Assembly: GCA_024195585.1 (NCBI GenBank)
Contig: SWBL01000216.1
Coordinates: 1 to 64,000 of the forward strand
Origin: Aureobasidium sp. EXF-3400
Taxonomy: Eukaryota; Ascomycota; Dothideomycetes; Dothideales; Saccotheciaceae
Direction: 5' to 3'
Length of the DNA: 64,000 bases
The notes under the pieces were generated by a model that worked only from the letters and a program-made list of their open reading frames with translations, did not search any database and was not told the DNA's origin. Below are positions 21,752 through 32,251 of the stretch, piece by piece (within the stretch, counting starts at the first letter, position 1; every line of letters starts with the position of its first letter). The translations under genes and the position numbers were made by a program.

Positions 21752-24700
21752 ATGGCCGAAGAGGACTCGTACGCAGCCCTTGCTGCCATCATCTCCAACC
21801 TTGCCAAACAATACACCCCTACCAACGATGACTTCAACGGCCGTATCGCTACCAACAGCATCGATTCGAACCGCACTCTCTTGCCTGGCGCCGACTCGGA
21901 TGCCAAACAACAACTCGAGCGAGAGGTCGCTGCTCTGGCCAGCCGCGTACAGTATCTCGAGAACAGGGTCGCGTCGTCGGCCTCGACTATCTACCCCATC
22001 ACTCCCAACGAGCCTCTGCAGTCTGCCTTCTCGCCAGAAGCCTCGCCCACAGCTGCCCGCGCCTTGTCTTCACGGCCTCGCTCTGCATCCCTGGTGAACA
22101 GTCTGCTGGCCAAGTCGGAGAGTCCCAAGGGCACCGCCGTACCGCGTCAGCTGACTGAAGAAGAGCTTGGAGTTCTTCGTGATCATGTTGATCGCCAAAG
22201 CGAACAGATCAAGGGCCAGAAAGAGTACATCGACAGCATCAACGACACGCTGCAACAACAGCGCCAAGCCACCGAGCAGGCCCTCGGCGGTATCGAGAGC
22301 TCCATGGACGATGTCGAGACTCTCAAGCGCGAGCTGTCCAAGAACCAACAAATCAACGCAACCTACCAAAAAGTCCTTCGCGAGATCGGCAGCATCGTCA
22401 CTGCTGTCGCTAATGGCGATCTCAGCAAGAAAGTGCTCATAAGCGCTAAAGAGCGTGATCCCGAAATCGCTACTTTCAAACGCACAATCAACAAGATGGT
22501 CGACCAACTACAAGATTTCGCCAGTCAAGTCACACACCTCGCTCGTGAGGTCGGTACCGAGGGAAGACTCGGTGGTCAAGCTGTCTTGCCTGGTGTCAGT
22601 GGTATCTGGGCTGAACTCACTCAAAACGGTATGCACAAAGTCCTCCACCCTCTGACTACACACCAACTGACAATCTGCAGTAAACATCATGGCCGACAAT
22701 CTGACCAATCAAGTACGAGAAATCGCCGTCGTAACCACCGCAGTCGCCCAGGGCGATCTCAGTCGCAAGATTCAACGTCCCGCTCGCGGTGAAATCCTGC
22801 AACTTCAACAAACCATCAACGGCATGGTCGACCAATTGCGAACATTTGCAACAGAAGTCACTCGCGTGTCTCGCGACGTCGGAACCGAGGGTGTACTCGG
22901 AGGTCAAGCCCAGATCGAGGGCGTCCAGGGCATGTGGAATGACCTGACTGTCAACGTCAATGCCATGGCCAACAACCTCACGACCCAAGTACGAGACATT
23001 GCAGAGGTCACCACTGCCGTCGCACGGGGTGATCTTACGCAAAAAGTCAAGGCCGAGTGTAAGGGTGAAATCCTCGAGCTCAAGTCGACCATCAACTCCA
23101 TGGTCGACCAACTCAGGCAATTTGCTCATGAAGTTACAAAAATCGCCAGAGAAGTCGGAACAGAAGGAAGACTTGGCGGACAAGCCACTGTACATGGAGT
23201 TGAAGGCACATGGAAAGACCTCACCGAAAACGTCAATGGTATGGCCAACAACCTCACCACTCAAGTGCGTGAGATTGCCCACGTTACGAAGGCTGTTGCC
23301 AGAGGTGATCTCAGCAAGAAGGTCGGAGCCGAGGTCAAGGGTGAGATCCTCGAGTTGAAGGTTACCATCAACACCATGGTTGACCGCCTGAGCACCTTCG
23401 CCTTTGAGGTCAGCAAGGTGGCAAGAGAAGTCGGTACCGAAGGTGTTCTCGGTGGCCAGGCTCAAGTCGAGAACGTCGAAGGCAAATGGAAAGATTTGAC
23501 TGACAATGTCAACACCATGGCCAACAACTTGACCAACCAGGTCCGCAACATCTCCGACGTCACGCAGGCTATCGCTCGTGGCGACATGACCCAAGTCATC
23601 AAGGTACATGCTCAAGGAGAAATCCTACTCTTGAAAAACACCATCAACGACATGGTTGGACGTCTCGACAATTGGTCTCTTGCCGTCAAGCGCGTCGCTC
23701 GCGACGTCGGTGTCGACGGTAAAATGGGCGGTCAAGCAGAAGTTGAAGGAATTTCCGGTCGCTGGAAGGAAATCACTTCCGACGTCAACACCATGGCTCA
23801 AAACCTGACTTCACAAGTCCGAGCATTCGGTGATATCACAAACGCCGCCATGGACGGTGACTTCACCAAAATGATCACGGTCGAAGCATCAGGCGAAATG
23901 AACGAGCTCAAGAACAAGATCAACAAGATGGTTACTGGTCTGCGTGAAAGTATCCAGAAGAACACTGCTGCAAGAGAAGCCGCTGAACTGGCCAACAAGA
24001 CCAAGTCCGAGTTCCTTGCCAACATGTCTCACGAGATCAGAACCCCCATGAACGGTATCATCGGAATGACTCAACTCACTCTGGACACCGACTTGAACCA
24101 AAACCAGCGAGAGATGCTTAACTTGGTATTTAACCTGGCTAATAGTCTGTTGACTATCATTGACGATATTCTCGACATTTCCAAGATTGAAGCCAATCGT
24201 ATGGTTGTCGAGGAAATTCCGTTCTCTCTTCGTGGTCAAGTGTTCAACGGCCTAAAGGGTTTGGCAGTCAAGGCCAACGAAAAGCATCTGGACCTTGCCT
24301 ACTACGTGGACAGCTCAGTACCAGACTACGTCATCGGAGACTCGTTCAGACTGCGTCAAATCATTCTGAATCTGGTCGGCAATGCCATCAAATTCACCGA
24401 CAAGGGCGAGGTCAGAATTTCCATCTCTGCGGCAGATCAGCTTGGGTGCAAGGATGGCGAATACGCAGTGCAATTCGCCGTTCGTGATACTGGTATCGGT
24501 ATACCGAGCAACAAGCTTGACCTTATTTTCGACACCTTCCAGCAAGCAGATGGCTCAACTACGCGCCGCTTCGGAGGTACTGGTCTCGGTCTGTCCATCT
24601 CCAGGAGACTCGTTTCGCTCATGCACGGAAGGATGTGGGTGGAATCCGACTTCGGTCAAGGCAGTTGCTTCTACTTCACTGTCAAGTTCAAGGTCGGCGA

Positions 24701-25799
24701 TCCTGATGTTTCCGCCATCGAGAAGCAGCTCAGAGCTTATCGTAAGCACCATGTGCTCTTCATCGACACTGGTAAGACCGGTTGCTCTGAAGAGATTACC
24801 CAGCACCTTGTGAATCTTCAGCTGGTACCAATGGTCGTCCACACCGAGGCGGAAGTACCTTCACCCCAGGCAGCTACCGCTGCTGGAAAGGCATACGATT
24901 GTGTTTTGGTCGATTCCAGGGAGACAGCCCGCAAGCTTCGCAACGTTGAGGACTTTAAGTACGTCCCAATCGTCATGCTTGCTCCTGTCATCAGCATGAG
25001 TTTCAAGTCAGCACTCGAAGACGGTATCGCAAGCTACATGACAACGCCCTGTCTGGCTATCGACCTGGGCAATGCGCTCATCCCGGCATTGGAAGGACGT
25101 GCAGCACCAACATCTGCCGACCCGTCCATGAAATTCGACATTCTGCTGGCGGAAGATAATGCTGTCAATCAAAGACTGGCCGTCAGGATTCTGCAAAAGC
25201 ACCATCATACGGTCACCGTCGCCAACAACGGTCTGGAAGCATTTGAGGCCATCAAGAAGAAGCGTTACGATGTGGTGCTTATGGACGTGCAAATGCCTAT
25301 CATGGGAGGTTTCGAAGCCACTGCCAACATCCGTCAATATGAGCGCGAGCACCAGCTCACCCGCTCGCCTATCATTGCTCTCACTGCACACGCCATGTTG
25401 GGAGATCGCGAGAAGTGTATACAAGCCCAGATGGACGAGTATCTCTCCAAGCCTCTCAAGCCTAATATGCTCATCCAAGTGATACTGAAGTGTGCGACCA
25501 TGGGAGGAGCATTACTCGAACGCAACAAGGACCAGAGAATGACACTCACACAAGGTGATGGCAAGCAAGACGAAAGCGGCAGTAGTAGCAAAGTCAGCAC
25601 CCCCAGAAGACCGATCTTGGATATTCGTGGGTACACCGACTCACCGACAAACCCGACTAAGAGTCCTTCAATTGTGACGGCAGACCTCACTGATCCTATT
25701 GAGCGGGTAAGTTTTTCTCAATGCACTTCACTATTCGTGTGAACATGGCGCTAACAACATACCTTTTAGGAAATGCTCATGCGATCCAACAGCTCTTGA
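21752..25799 (+). CDS. nik1: Group III hybrid histidine kinase, HOG-pathway osmosensor (Nik1/Os-1 type)
   Basis: Three exons (21752-22628, 22681-25706, 25770-25799) give 1310 residues. A coiled-coil region (about 50-210) precedes six tandem HAMP units, each with a GDLS/T-type motif (last forms GDMT and GDFT) and linked by (G)xEGxLGGQA segments. The HisKA domain has [12 protein letters not shown] with phospho-acceptor His near 743. The ATPase domain shows [19 protein letters not shown] and [13 protein letters not shown]. The C-terminal receiver has [10 protein letters not shown] and LMDVQMP with phospho-acceptor Asp near 1161. No transmembrane helix is seen, as expected for this cytoplasmic class. 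It feeds Ypd1 and the Hog1 MAPK cascade, and group III kinases mediate phenylpyrrole and dicarboximide fungicide response (established). The short last exon encodes EMLMRSNSS. Confidence 0.97.
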
Positions 25800-26299
25800 T
25801 CGAGGAGTTGTCAGGCTCTGTTCAATTTTTGCATATGGTGCGGCGTTAGATTTGTCCTATGAGTTCTTCCAATAGGCGTAGGAGGAGGAGAGAACCATCA
25901 AGGACCTCTGTCCTCGAGTGTTCAAAGGAAGAGTTGTGTGGTGTACTCGGAAATCTTGCATATTATGTTTGTTGTTGTCCTTTTGCGGGCGCATTGTTAT
26001 AACTTCCGTTTCTTCTCTTATACCCCATCGCATACAGGTCCTGTTACAGGGAACATCACAAATCTATGAGCGAGTCTTTCCAACAGCAAAACATCCATGA
26101 CAAGCACTGGTCATTACCTATACTTCATTTGCCTCTGATTCGCCATACTCAACAAGCCTTCCTTGATAGGGTCGTACTGTCACTGCGGCTAGGGTGCCTC
26201 CTATCCGATACTGGCAAATCAAAATCGTGAATGTTTCTTCTTGACAGACCAACCTGCAGATTCGGTCAGGGGTGATAGAAGGTGCATAACTCTGCACAA
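25800..26299. other. Intergenic region
   Basis: This 500-base stretch holds the histidine kinase 3' end and the promoter of the next gene. I see nothing further. Confidence 0.5.
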
Positions 26300-27736
26300 A
26301 TGCATAATATCGATCATCTCTACCGAACTTTGCGAACCACCACATGCCTCGCAGCTTGCACCAACATAAAAATGTCACGACTTCAGACTCAAACAGCAAA
26401 TCCAGAATTATCAATATGGCACGACCTCCCTGAAGACACGTTTCGCCAACATCTGGTTGACCTTGAGGAAATCACAAATTCCGTGCCTGTCGAACCACAG
26501 ACTTTTCCTCTGGCTTTACACGGTCATGAACCGAGAGACAACTATACTCTGCCATTGGGTGTAGAGCAACAGATAGCAGATGACTTTGCATTCTTGGCTG
26601 CGATTGAAGAAGGAGCTCAAAGCGTTGCGGCTGTATGTTTGGAAGAGCAAGTTCAACCAGCTCGATTGACCGTACGGTTTGCAGCGCTGGACCTTGCGCT
26701 GGATGATCAAGTCAAAAATGCTCTGAATGTGATTACTGGTGCTCTCAGCACAGTATCTCAGATTGATGACTCAACCCACACAGAAGAATTGTTTTCACAA
26801 ATTGTGGCCTTGCATTTTCGACGACTGCTCGCACGGCTGAGATCTACCAAGTGGGAGAAGCCAAAGTATCTCGCCAAACAACATAAAAAGCCTCTATGGC
26901 AGGACTTTGCAAATCTACTTCATCGGGTCCAATTCGTCTATACCAAGAAGGAAGCGGTGTTGAGACGTTCGGTGGAAGCGAAGGTCCAGCAACTCGCTGC
27001 TGTTTATGAAGCCTTTGAAGCAGTCGAAGCAGGGTCACAAGTTGAGATTTGCCATCTTCACGAATTGATCAAAGCAAGCTATCGCTTTTGCAAAACTGAG
27101 GATATTGCAGCTTTTGCACAACGACTGGAAAGCAGCATTACTGCATCGCCGACGCCCAAGGTCGCTTCTGCCATCAAATGTCTGCGCCAAATAGAGAAGA
27201 TTGGGGCATACTGGCGAGTCACCACATCTCTAATTGCACACAGTCTAAAGTATCCAGCTTTGTTTGGGTCAGACGTGCAATTGGCGTTCTTGACACCATA
27301 TGAAGCTGTGGCTACAGATATCGGACACGAGGCTTGGGCAAAATCGTGCCATGTACATGCAGAAGTGCAATTGGCTGTACACTACGACCTCCTCTCCCAA
27401 GACACATCACTTTCAACATCTCCATTTCTTCCTCCTCGGGTGATAGGGACGTCAAAATGGCTTTGCTATCTCTGCTGGAGATTTTTGGTTGCTCATGGGG
27501 GTTTCGTGGCTGTCAATACGCATGGGAGGTTGTATGATCAATGGACGATTCCGGATCTGGAGGGCTATGGGGAGGAGATGTGTAGGAGGTATCGGGGTAT
27601 TGTGAGGGATATAGATGCTGAGGTGGTAAGGGAGATTGGAGAGACTGGAGCTGGGGAGGCAGAGTCGATGTTGAGGTGGCGGGCTGAGCCTATGACGAGT
27701 CGACAGAATCTGTTGGGTGTGGATGGGATATGCTGA
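26300..27736 (+). CDS. OTT_1508-type deaminase-domain protein, function unknown
   Basis: A single exon gives 478 residues from the ATG at 26300; an in-frame ATG at 26372 (MSRLQTQ) is an alternative start. The first 300 residues are helical and charged without a motif I recognise. The C-terminal part has CHVHAEVQLAVHYDL, then PRVIGTSKWLCYLCWRFL, and HGRLYDQWTIPDL. A His-Ala-Glu followed by Cys-x2-Cys is the zinc-binding and catalytic pattern of the cytidine-deaminase-like fold. Its arrangement with SKxxCYLC and HGxxYxxW matches the OTT_1508-like deaminase family, which is widespread in fungi and lacks a known substrate. Family assignment is from motif memory only. Confidence 0.75.
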   Translation: MHNIDHLYRTLRTTTCLAACTNIKMSRLQTQTANPELSIWHDLPEDTFRQHLVDLEEITNSVPVEPQTFPLALHGHEPRDNYTLPLGVEQQIADDFAFLAAIEEGAQSVAAVCLEEQVQPARLTVRFAALDLALDDQVKNALNVITGALSTVSQIDDSTHTEELFSQIVALHFRRLLARLRSTKWEKPKYLAKQHKKPLWQDFANLLHRVQFVYTKKEAVLRRSVEAKVQQLAAVYEAFEAVEAGSQVEICHLHELIKASYRFCKTEDIAAFAQRLESSITASPTPKVASAIKCLRQIEKIGAYWRVTTSLIAHSLKYPALFGSDVQLAFLTPYEAVATDIGHEAWAKSCHVHAEVQLAVHYDLLSQDTSLSTSPFLPPRVIGTSKWLCYLCWRFLVAHGGFVAVNTHGRLYDQWTIPDLEGYGEEMCRRYRGIVRDIDAEVVREIGETGAGEAESMLRWRAEPMTSRQNLLGVDGIC

Positions 27737-28022
27737 GGCTTAACGTCTAGCAATAGATGAGCTATGGATGTGCATGGGAGTTGTATTCAGAGGAAGTTGA
27801 TAGTTGGATTCGAAGGCGGTGAGAGCGGCAGTCGGATGTCGGAGTTTGGACACGAGGACAATGACGATGATTAAACCGAGCACCTTCCACTCTTGCACTC
27901 AAAGACAAACAACCAAACCACCAACTTTCACTCCGACACTTGCGTTTCTCTCGCCCGTCTCTACATACACGCCAGATCAACATCCTCGACACGGAACCCA
28001 TCAAGACATCACATCATCCATC

Positions 28023-28865
28023 ATGGAACAAAGCCGAGCAATCAACGCGCTGGCACCTTTCCTCGCTCTGTCAAAGTCGGCCACTTCAGCTCGCGCAGCC
28101 GCCGATCTCATCACTCAGGCTACTTCAGCCACTCACACCTACGTCTTTGGCGAGCTCCTCCAGACGCCCAACATCCAGAGTCTGCGCGACGATGCTCAAT
28201 ACCGCAACTACTACACACTGCTCGAGCTATTTGCCTGGGGCACATGGGCCGAATACCAAGGTACTTCTCCATGTCTACCACAGTCTTCGCACACCACAGG
28301 ACTGACACATCTCTCACAAACAGCTCTAGCCTCAACACTGCCCTCGCTATCAGAAGCACAACAACACAAACTGCGCCTCCTCACTCTCCTCACCCTCGCC
28401 GCAAACACAACACCCAACACCCCTCTCACATACGCCAACCTGCAATCCGCATTGTCCCTCGATTCGTCTCTAGCCCTCGAACGCCTGGTCACAGACGCCA
28501 TCTACGCAGACCTCCTCACCGCCACCCTAAACCCTGCACAAGGCATCGTAGCCATCAGCAGTGTCGCCGCTTTGCGCGATCTCAACCCTGGCAGTGTAAC
28601 ACGCATGATGGCTTCACTGGATACATGGAGCAACACCTGCGATGACGTGCTCAAGGATCTGGAAACACAAATGAAGAGTGTAATGGAAGCTGCAGAAAGA
28701 AGAACTGCTGAGGAAGCTGTGCGCAAGGACCAACTTCACAGAGCTGAGGGTTTGGGCAATAAGAACGATGGTAACGCTGATGATGCTATGGAGTTGGATG
28801 ATGGTGGTCAGAAGACTGGTGGAAAGAAGAGAGGACTTGGTGGTTTGGGTTTGAGAAAGAGATAA
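28023..28865 (+). CDS. csnG: COP9 signalosome subunit 7
   Basis: Two exons (28023-28260 and 28324-28865) give 259 residues. The N-terminus (INALAPFLALSKSATSARAAADLITQAT) and YVFGELLQTPNIQSL match Csn7. A PCI winged helix follows (HKLRLLTLLTLA, LTYANLQSALSL, LERLVTDAIYADLLTATLNPAQGIVAISS). An Asp/Gly/Lys-rich tail ends in basic LGGLGLRKR. The 63-base intron at 28261-28323 has GT-AG ends and keeps the frame open, so an unspliced ORF looks continuous. Splicing restores the join EYQ-ALASTLPSLSEAQ. The complex removes NEDD8 from cullins and controls development and secondary metabolism in filamentous fungi (established). Confidence 0.9.
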   Translation: MEQSRAINALAPFLALSKSATSARAAADLITQATSATHTYVFGELLQTPNIQSLRDDAQYRNYYTLLELFAWGTWAEYQGTSPCLPQSSHTTGLTHLSQTALASTLPSLSEAQQHKLRLLTLLTLAANTTPNTPLTYANLQSALSLDSSLALERLVTDAIYADLLTATLNPAQGIVAISSVAALRDLNPGSVTRMMASLDTWSNTCDDVLKDLETQMKSVMEAAERRTAEEAVRKDQLHRAEGLGNKNDGNADDAMELDDGGQKTGGKKRGLGGLGLRKR

Positions 28866-29042
28866 AACATGAGACCCAAACAGAAGAAGAGTCCACTGCA
28901 TTTGCTGGGGGAAGAGAATCCATCAGAATACAAGGATATGCTAGAATCACTGCAGCTCTGCAGAACGAGAGCAGTAGACTTTGCTCACTCGAATCACGAA
29001 GAATACGAAACATATTTTGCGAGGAAACGACACCAGAAAACA
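28866..29042. other. Spacer between csn7 and the repeat upstream of GH43
   Basis: This short stretch links the csn7 stop codon to the first repeat copy. On the minus strand it is open in the same frame as the cysteine-rich segment described with the repeat. Confidence 0.4.
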
Positions 29043-29196
29043 GACCCCGCAACTCTTGGTATAGTCCTCATGCATCCTCCTCGTATCGCACCTGGGACAA
29101 TCAGCACCGGACTTGTAGAAAAAACAACCCGCAGGATATTCCTCTGATTGACGTTCACATTGACACTCTTTCCACCATGTTTGGCAAAACCTCACT
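29043..29196. repeat. Direct repeat, copy 1 (GH43 promoter/start duplicate)
   Basis: This segment of about 154 bases is repeated imperfectly at 29382-29547. Shared blocks include CATGCATCCTCCTCGTAT and TTCCACCATGTTTGGCAAAA. In this copy the shared ATG (29177) opens only a short ORF of about 36 codons, so the plus strand looks like a dead duplicate of the GH43 start. On the minus strand the copy is open and encodes a Cys-rich segment containing CPRCDTRRMHEDYTKSCGVC. Confidence 0.8.
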
Positions 29197-29475
29197 CACA
29201 ACGATCTGTCGACCGCTCGGTATTCGGGTTAAAGCAACGAATTCTGTTATAGGCACCTTTCACTTTGCACAAGATAATTATCTCTAATTCCTCCCCCACC
29301 TTCCTTGGATCATGCACATCACACTTGGCATCATCACCGACGGATTGATTATCATGGCAGGAAACAACCATATGAACACATACCCCGCAAACCTTGGTAT
29401 AGCACTCATGCATCCTCCTCGTATTGCACTCGGGACAATCAACACCGGACTTCTCTCTTGGCAGCCTGTATAAAA
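29192..29475 (-). other. Possible cysteine-rich minus-strand coding segment (hypothetical)
   Basis: The minus strand between the repeat copies stays open and encodes CPECNTRRMHECYTKVCGVC, then more spaced Cys residues, ending RSTDRCE-stop. The equivalent segment in copy 1 encodes the near-identical CPRCDTRRMHEDYTKSCGVC, with its four framework cysteines kept. No start codon, signal peptide or joined model could be built, because the two copies are in different frames. It may be a remnant or part of an unrecognised spliced small-protein gene. Confidence 0.3.
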
Positions 29476-29547
29476 CAATCTGCAGAATGCTTCAATCATT
29501 GACCTTCACATTGACAATATTTCCACCATGTTTGGCAAAAAGTCACT
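29382..29547. repeat. Direct repeat, copy 2 (contains the GH43 start codon)
   Basis: This is the second copy of the 29043-29196 repeat, about 12 bases longer. It includes the promoter-proximal DNA and the first codons of the GH43 gene (ATG at 29528). On the minus strand a stop codon (near 29490) interrupts the frame that is open in copy 1. Confidence 0.8.
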
Positions 29548-31227
29548 CTCATACTTATTGCTTGCTGCAGTGGTGCAAGCCAAATACATCGTTCCCGGAG
29601 GCAGATGGACAGACACGGATGGAAATCTCGTCAATGCACACGCTGGCGGTGTGATCGTGGGTAAAGATGGCAAGTTTTATCTGTTTGGCGAGTACAAGGT
29701 TCAAGGGCAGACGGAAGGAGGTGGTGTTAGCGTCTACAGTAGTGATGATCTTGCTACCTGGACTTCTCACGGTTTGGCTCTGAGTAAGTCATTTGAAGTT
29801 GATGATTGCTGAAGGAAAGAAAATGCTGATGGGATACAGAGCCCATTGAGGGACACCCATATATTGCTCCTGATAAGATCATTCAGAGGCCAAAGGTATT
29901 GTACAATGCCATCAACGATCAATATCATGTAAACCTCCCCTAACCGTCCTTGACCATCATCTCTAAGTCTAGTATCAGATGCACTGGCACGCCGACAACA
30001 GCACCTACGGCTGGCTACTCCAAGGCCTAGCAACCTCCCCAAACATAACCGGTCCCTACACCTTCCTCAACGCCACCGCTCCTTTCGGAAACTGGTCACA
30101 AGACTTTGGCACCTTTACCGACTACAAGACTCAAAAATCCTACGCCATGTACAGTAATGGCGACAGAAAAGAAGCACGAGATGTTTATATCGCCGCCTAC
30201 GATTCCTCCAACACCGAGCTCGCAAACATCGTACACAGGTTCGACAAATACGATTTAGAAGCCCCCTCGATCATTCAAACCGAAACCTCCTACTATGCAC
30301 TCATGAGCCACAAGACTGGCTATCGACCTAATAATGTTGTTGCCTTCCGAGCAGATAAATTAGAAGGACCTTGGAGTCAACCTTTTTTTGTTGCTCCCGC
30401 TTATACACGAACGTATGATTCTCAATCTGGATTCGCGTTGAGGATCAATGGGACAAAGAAGACTACTTGGTTGTATATGGGAGATCAATGGGATTCAAAC
30501 AGTTTGTGGGAGAGTAGGTATATCTGGTTGCCTGTGGGGATTGATGATGAAAAGAAGAGAGTGGAGTTGGAGTGGTATGATGTCTATGATTTGAATGTGT
30601 AAGTTGTTGCTTCCCTGTCCACTTTTCTTATTGCCGCAAAAGGTGACAGCAGAGCAAGAATACTGATACCCGACTGCGCATAAATAGCAAAACAGGCGAA
30701 TACAAACCCATACACGGAACAACCTACTACGCCAATACTGGCATCACCACAGGCTCAGAATATGCCCAAGAAGCCGTAAGATTTCCCTTCCCTCCTTCCT
30801 TTCCTTCTCCATCTAACATAAACAACAGAACTTCGCAAGCAACGGTACCATAGTCACAAATATTGCCTCAAACACCTCCACTCTGACCCTGCCCTCCATC
30901 CACGGCTCAGGAACCTACCACTGGCTCTCCTTCCACTACCAAAACACCGACGACATGGGCTATGGCGATCAACCCGGCGGCAGCCCCGACCGCATAAAAA
31001 CACCTTGGGCTTTACGAAGAATCTCTTCCGTGGTGGTCAACGGAGAGGTTGATAAAATGCAAACTTTGTATCAGAGGGATACACACAAGGGAGTGATAAT
31101 GAGTACACCGTTGAAGGTTTGGTTGAGGAATGGGATGAACAGTATTACGATGGGTGGGCTGGACAATGGGGTTGATGTGAAGGGAGCGGATTTGGATAGG
31201 ATTATTGTGTATCCTGCTGAGAACTAG
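29528..31227 (+). CDS. Secreted glycoside hydrolase family 43, exo-beta-1,3-galactanase-like, with C-terminal CBM-like domain
   Basis: Five exons (29528-29783, 29840-29928, 29979-30598, 30688-30775, 30829-31227) give 483 residues. A signal peptide (KKSLSYLLLAAVVQA) is followed by a five-bladed-propeller-type domain: WTDTDGNLVNAHAGGVIV, FYLFGEYK, IIQRPKVLYN, YDLEAPSIIQ (Glu209), SQSGFALR and WLPVGIDD. These segments align by eye with GH43 subfamily 24 exo-beta-1,3-galactanases, in which the equivalent of Glu209 is the catalytic acid. The last 130 residues (about 355-483; GTYHWLSFHYQN, GMNSITMGGLDNGVD, LDRIIVYPAEN) resemble a CBM35-type beta-sandwich. It would act outside the cell on arabinogalactan side chains or related galactans. 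Potential N-glycosylation sites are frequent. Confidence 0.88.
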
Positions 31228-31324
31228 AAGATTTCGTCACTACAGTACGGGAGTCGTTCTCAAGAGGGACATGAGGATTTGAGATTTAGAAATGCGCTAC
31301 TGTTTGACGAGCTAACTCTCTCCC

Positions 31325-32251
31325 TCACAAAATAACCAAAACTCCCAGCATAGCAGCAATAACACTCACACCACCGAAGATACCAAGTCTCCCAGCTGCA
31401 CCAGTAGATGCCACCAGAGAAGCAGAAGTGGAAGCAGAAGTAGTACCGTAGTTACCCTTCCTCTCATCAGCGCCATCAGCAACGGGCCTGCTGGTAAAGG
31501 TTGGAACGGTCTTGATCATCGATCTACTCATACTCATACTTCCAGTGGGTACAGCCGCTCCAGCAGATGAGTTTCCGGTGCTTGTTGCAAGTCCAGTGGC
31601 AGATTTCGCAGAAGCGGAGCCAGTGGAGCTAGGGGAAGCAGGGCCTTGGGAAGTCGATACGGGACGAGATGTCCCAATTGCACTCCAGAGGGTCATGGAT
31701 CCCTGATCGGAACCAACAGCTTGAGTCGTAGGTGTAGGTGTTGGAGCAGCATTGACCACGGTCGATTGGTCCACATTCGAGCCGTCGTCGTTAGCATTGG
31801 CATTGCCTCCATCCACCCCAGCAGTAGCAGCAGCAGACCCAGTCATCGCAGCTCCAGCTCCAGCTCCAGCTCCAGCTCCAGCTCCAGCTCCAGCTCCAAA
31901 CCCAAGGTCTCCACCCAAACTCCCACTTCCTCCCAGACTCCCACTCCCTTCCACACCCCCACCCAACCCCCCACCAACCTTAGCAGCAGCCGTAAACCCA
32001 GCCATGAAACTAGGACTATACGTTTGCGTCCCCGTATACTCTGCACAACCAGCTACATCCAATTTAGGAGGTGCTCTGCCACCTCCACAGTCAAGAAACT
32101 CGCATAATTCTCCAGTACCAGGTACGATCCAAGCATAAGAGGCTCCGGCTGGTGATGAGATGTCTGTTTTTGTGCAACCTGCGAGGTCGGTTTTTGCAGT
32201 GACGCATAGAGCGAAGAAGATTGCGATGAGGGGGTAAAGAGGAGGATGCAT
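31325..32251 (-). CDS. GPI-anchor-type cell-surface protein with Gly/Ala repeat
   Basis: A single exon gives 308 residues. A signal peptide (LYPLIAIFFALCVTA) leads a short Cys-containing region (AGCTKTDISSP, LCEFLDCGGG, VAGCAEYTG; four Cys in the ectodomain). Then come Gly-rich and Ala/Gly-alternating stretches (GAGAGAGAGAGAG) and a long Ser/Thr/Ala-rich stalk. The C-terminus is a hydrophobic tail (LGIFGGVSVIAAMLGVLVIL) typical of GPI attachment, with a plausible omega site in the Ser/Ala/Gly region before it. No enzyme domain is seen. The tail end converges on the GH43 gene only 97 bases away. It is probably a cell-wall or membrane-anchored structural protein. Confidence 0.82.
   Translation of the reverse strand: MHPPLYPLIAIFFALCVTAKTDLAGCTKTDISSPAGASYAWIVPGTGELCEFLDCGGGRAPPKLDVAGCAEYTGTQTYSPSFMAGFTAAAKVGGGLGGGVEGSGSLGGSGSLGGDLGFGAGAGAGAGAGAGAGAAMTGSAAATAGVDGGNANANDDGSNVDQSTVVNAAPTPTPTTQAVGSDQGSMTLWSAIGTSRPVSTSQGPASPSSTGSASAKSATGLATSTGNSSAGAAVPTGSMSMSRSMIKTVPTFTSRPVADGADERKGNYGTTSASTSASLVASTGAAGRLGIFGGVSVIAAMLGVLVIL
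31851..31898. repeat. Hexanucleotide microsatellite, (GCTCCA)x8, in coding sequence
   Basis: Eight perfect copies of GCTCCA run in tandem. On the coding (minus) strand they read TGGAGC in a frame giving alternating Gly-Ala. Copy-number change would add or remove dipeptides without breaking the frame. Confidence 0.95.
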
